From: an uncultured Eubacteriales bacterium
GTDB taxonomy: Bacteria; Bacillota_A; Clostridia; Lachnospirales; Cellulosilyticaceae
DNA length: 23,917 bases
Assembly: GCA_900556665.1 (NCBI GenBank)
Contig: USPX01000014.1
Coordinates: 1 to 23,917, forward strand
Direction: 5' to 3'
Position numbers and translations under genes: made by a program. Positions within the stretch are counted from its first letter, which is position 1. The number at the start of each line of letters is the position of its first letter. Positions 23,280-23,917 of the stretch are shown here, in pieces. Below the pieces are notes generated by a model. It was given only the letters and a program-made list of their open reading frames with translations. It searched no databases and had not been told where the DNA came from.

Positions 23280-23624
23280 TTAAAAGTTAGCCCCATTCCA
23301 ACCCCAATGATTAACAAAATCATAAGTCACATAAAGCTTATCTGGAGCAATACCTAATTCTTTTTCATATAGGTCACAAATTTGTTTAGTAAGCTTGCTA
23401 AGCACATCGTCACTTGTAGAACCAAAGATTTTAACTTCTACGAAAGCACCTTTATCAAGTTTGTTACCGCCGAAGTATAAATCGTAATTATCTTCAAAGC
23501 CTACCATAAGAAAAGTTTCAGATTTACCAGGAACAGTCGCAATGATTTGTCCTAAAGCAGTTTTTAATACTTCTTGTTTTTCAGAATTAACCTGACAGCT
23601 GATTTTAGAATTAATAAATGGCAT
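23280..23624 (-). CDS. MIF/tautomerase-superfamily protein
   Basis: A 114-residue protein with the macrophage migration inhibitory factor pattern. The start at 23624 gives MPFINSK, so after Met removal the catalytic Pro1 is exposed as required; the longer frame to 23642 would bury it. Further matches are PGKSETFLMVGF (Lys33 of the mature form, matching the catalytic Lys32 region GKPPQY), YFGGN (FGG motif) and the signature LGIAPDKLYVTYDFVNHWGWNGANF region (C-terminal 25 residues), including Tyr near 101. The family catalyses keto-enol tautomerisation of phenylpyruvate or D-dopachrome and forms trimers; the natural substrate in bacteria is unknown. AAAGGGG precedes the ATG. Confidence 0.92.
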   Translation of the reverse strand: MPFINSKISCQVNSEKQEVLKTALGQIIATVPGKSETFLMVGFEDNYDLYFGGNKLDKGAFVEVKIFGSTSDDVLSKLTKQICDLYEKELGIAPDKLYVTYDFVNHWGWNGANF

Positions 23625-23651
23625 ATATAATACCCCTTTCACCTAATAGAA

Positions 23652-23695
23652 GATTAATATAATGTTAGTATAGCAAAAATTGTATTATATTAATC
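23652..23695. promoter_or_regulatory. Inverted repeat around the MIF-gene promoter
   Basis: GATTAATATAAT (23652-23663) pairs perfectly with ATTATATTAATC (23684-23695) across 20 nt. On the minus strand a TATACT -10 lies between the arms (23672-23667) with a weak GATTAA -35 inside the distal arm, so the repeat surrounds the core promoter and could be an operator. Confidence 0.45.
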
Positions 23696-23762
23696 AGGAG
23701 GTTATAGAGAGCGTGTATAAATTGGCTAATTTAATATTGGGATTTTAGAATGTAAAAAGATG

Positions 23763-23791
23763 TTGACATACGTAAGAAGTTAGTGTACAAT
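23763..23791 (+). promoter_or_regulatory. Consensus promoter of the 5S rRNA gene
   Basis: TTGACA (23763-23768), 17-nt spacer, TACAAT (23786-23791). Transcription would start near 23798, about 25 nt before the mature 5S end. Confidence 0.85.
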
Positions 23792-23820
23792 AAATCATGT
23801 CGTTGAAAACAACGGAATAT

Positions 23821-23917
23821 TTTCTGGTGATGATGCGCTTAGGGGACACACCCGTTCCCATTCCGAACACGTCGGTTAAGACCTAAGCGGCTGATGATAC
23901 TTGGCTGGAGACGGCCT
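23821..23917 (+). rRNA. rrf: 5S ribosomal RNA, 5' part (cut by the window end)
   Basis: The sequence starts with TCTGGTGATGATGCGC, continues with the universally conserved loop block CCCGTTCCCATTCCGAACAC and GTTAAG, and proceeds through the third helix (GGCTGATGATACTTGG) to the edge of the window. About 97 nt of the usual 117 are present; the 3' strand of helix I is missing. The 5' boundary is uncertain by one or two bases. The immediate upstream promoter and the opposing MIF gene show that this 5S is not the tail of a 16S-23S-5S operon; it is either a lone gene or the first gene of an operon. Confidence 0.95.

Noticed and set aside
23713..23748. Tiny frame after AGGAGG (GTG start, peptide MYKLANLILGF)
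   Set aside because: Eleven codons, long 11-nt spacing and non-ATG start; chance match cannot be excluded, although a small hydrophobic peptide is conceivable.
1..23917. CRISPR arrays, tRNA genes, prophage or known riboswitches
   Set aside because: No regularly spaced repeats, cloverleaf sequences, phage structural genes or recognisable riboswitch cores were seen.

Overview
The window looks like a chromosome segment of a low-GC, Gram-positive anaerobe of the Clostridia (Bacillota). The signs are strongly AT-rich DNA, purine-rich GGAGG ribosome binding sites before nearly every gene, clean sigma-A style promoters, VanZ, YhgE/Pip and DUF134 proteins, and a clostridial-type 5S rRNA. A Cellulosilyticum/Lachnospirales-like host would fit, but that is only an impression; I cannot search.

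Layout. 1-1.9 kb: two unrecognised genes (one with a coiled coil and a putative Cys4 zinc site). 2-3.2 kb: a metallo-beta-lactamase-fold lipoprotein related to the soluble domain of ComEC. 3.3-3.9 kb: a small SAM methyltransferase. 3.9-4.9 kb (minus): two tandem paralogues that look like ComK, with a sigma-A promoter and a near-consensus LexA (Cheo) box in their leader. 5.1-5.5 kb: a hotdog thioesterase. 5.6-6.6 kb (minus): a Cys-rich, probably surface-exposed protein. 6.6-7.4 kb: a long gene-free stretch holding a dense cluster of DnaA boxes. 7.4-9.9 kb: VanZ-family and YhgE/Pip-family membrane proteins. 10 kb (minus): a lipoprotein. 10.7-12.1 kb: two glucose-type PTS EIIA proteins, the first with a membrane anchor.

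12.1-13.35 kb is a gene-poor zone around a four-helix membrane protein gene. It contains two long imperfect palindromes (about 180-195 nt) that share short sequence blocks while their stems differ by compensatory changes, plus a degenerate third copy. 13.4-19.4 kb (minus): a MarR regulator, HlyD-like adaptor, RND pump and TolC-like protein, i.e. a complete tripartite efflux set, unusual for a Gram-positive-looking genome. 19.7-21.4 kb: an OmpR-type response regulator and its histidine kinase, preceded by a 16-bp inverted repeat. 21.6-23.2 kb: a DUF134 regulator behind a strong promoter overlapped by a perfect 20-bp palindrome, then a Mrp/NBP35-type Fe-S carrier ATPase. 23.3-23.6 kb (minus): a MIF/tautomerase homologue. 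23.76 kb to the end: a consensus promoter and the 5' part of a 5S rRNA gene that runs off the window.

How parts work together. The efflux cluster plus MarR and the adjacent two-component system suggest an envelope-stress or toxic-compound response. The LexA box in front of the ComK-like genes suggests DNA-damage-coupled control. DUF134 and Mrp fit Fe-S/metal cofactor handling. The two EIIA proteins have no EIIB, EIIC or HPr partners here and must serve PTS proteins encoded elsewhere. The least explained features are the DnaA-box cluster and the covarying palindrome family.
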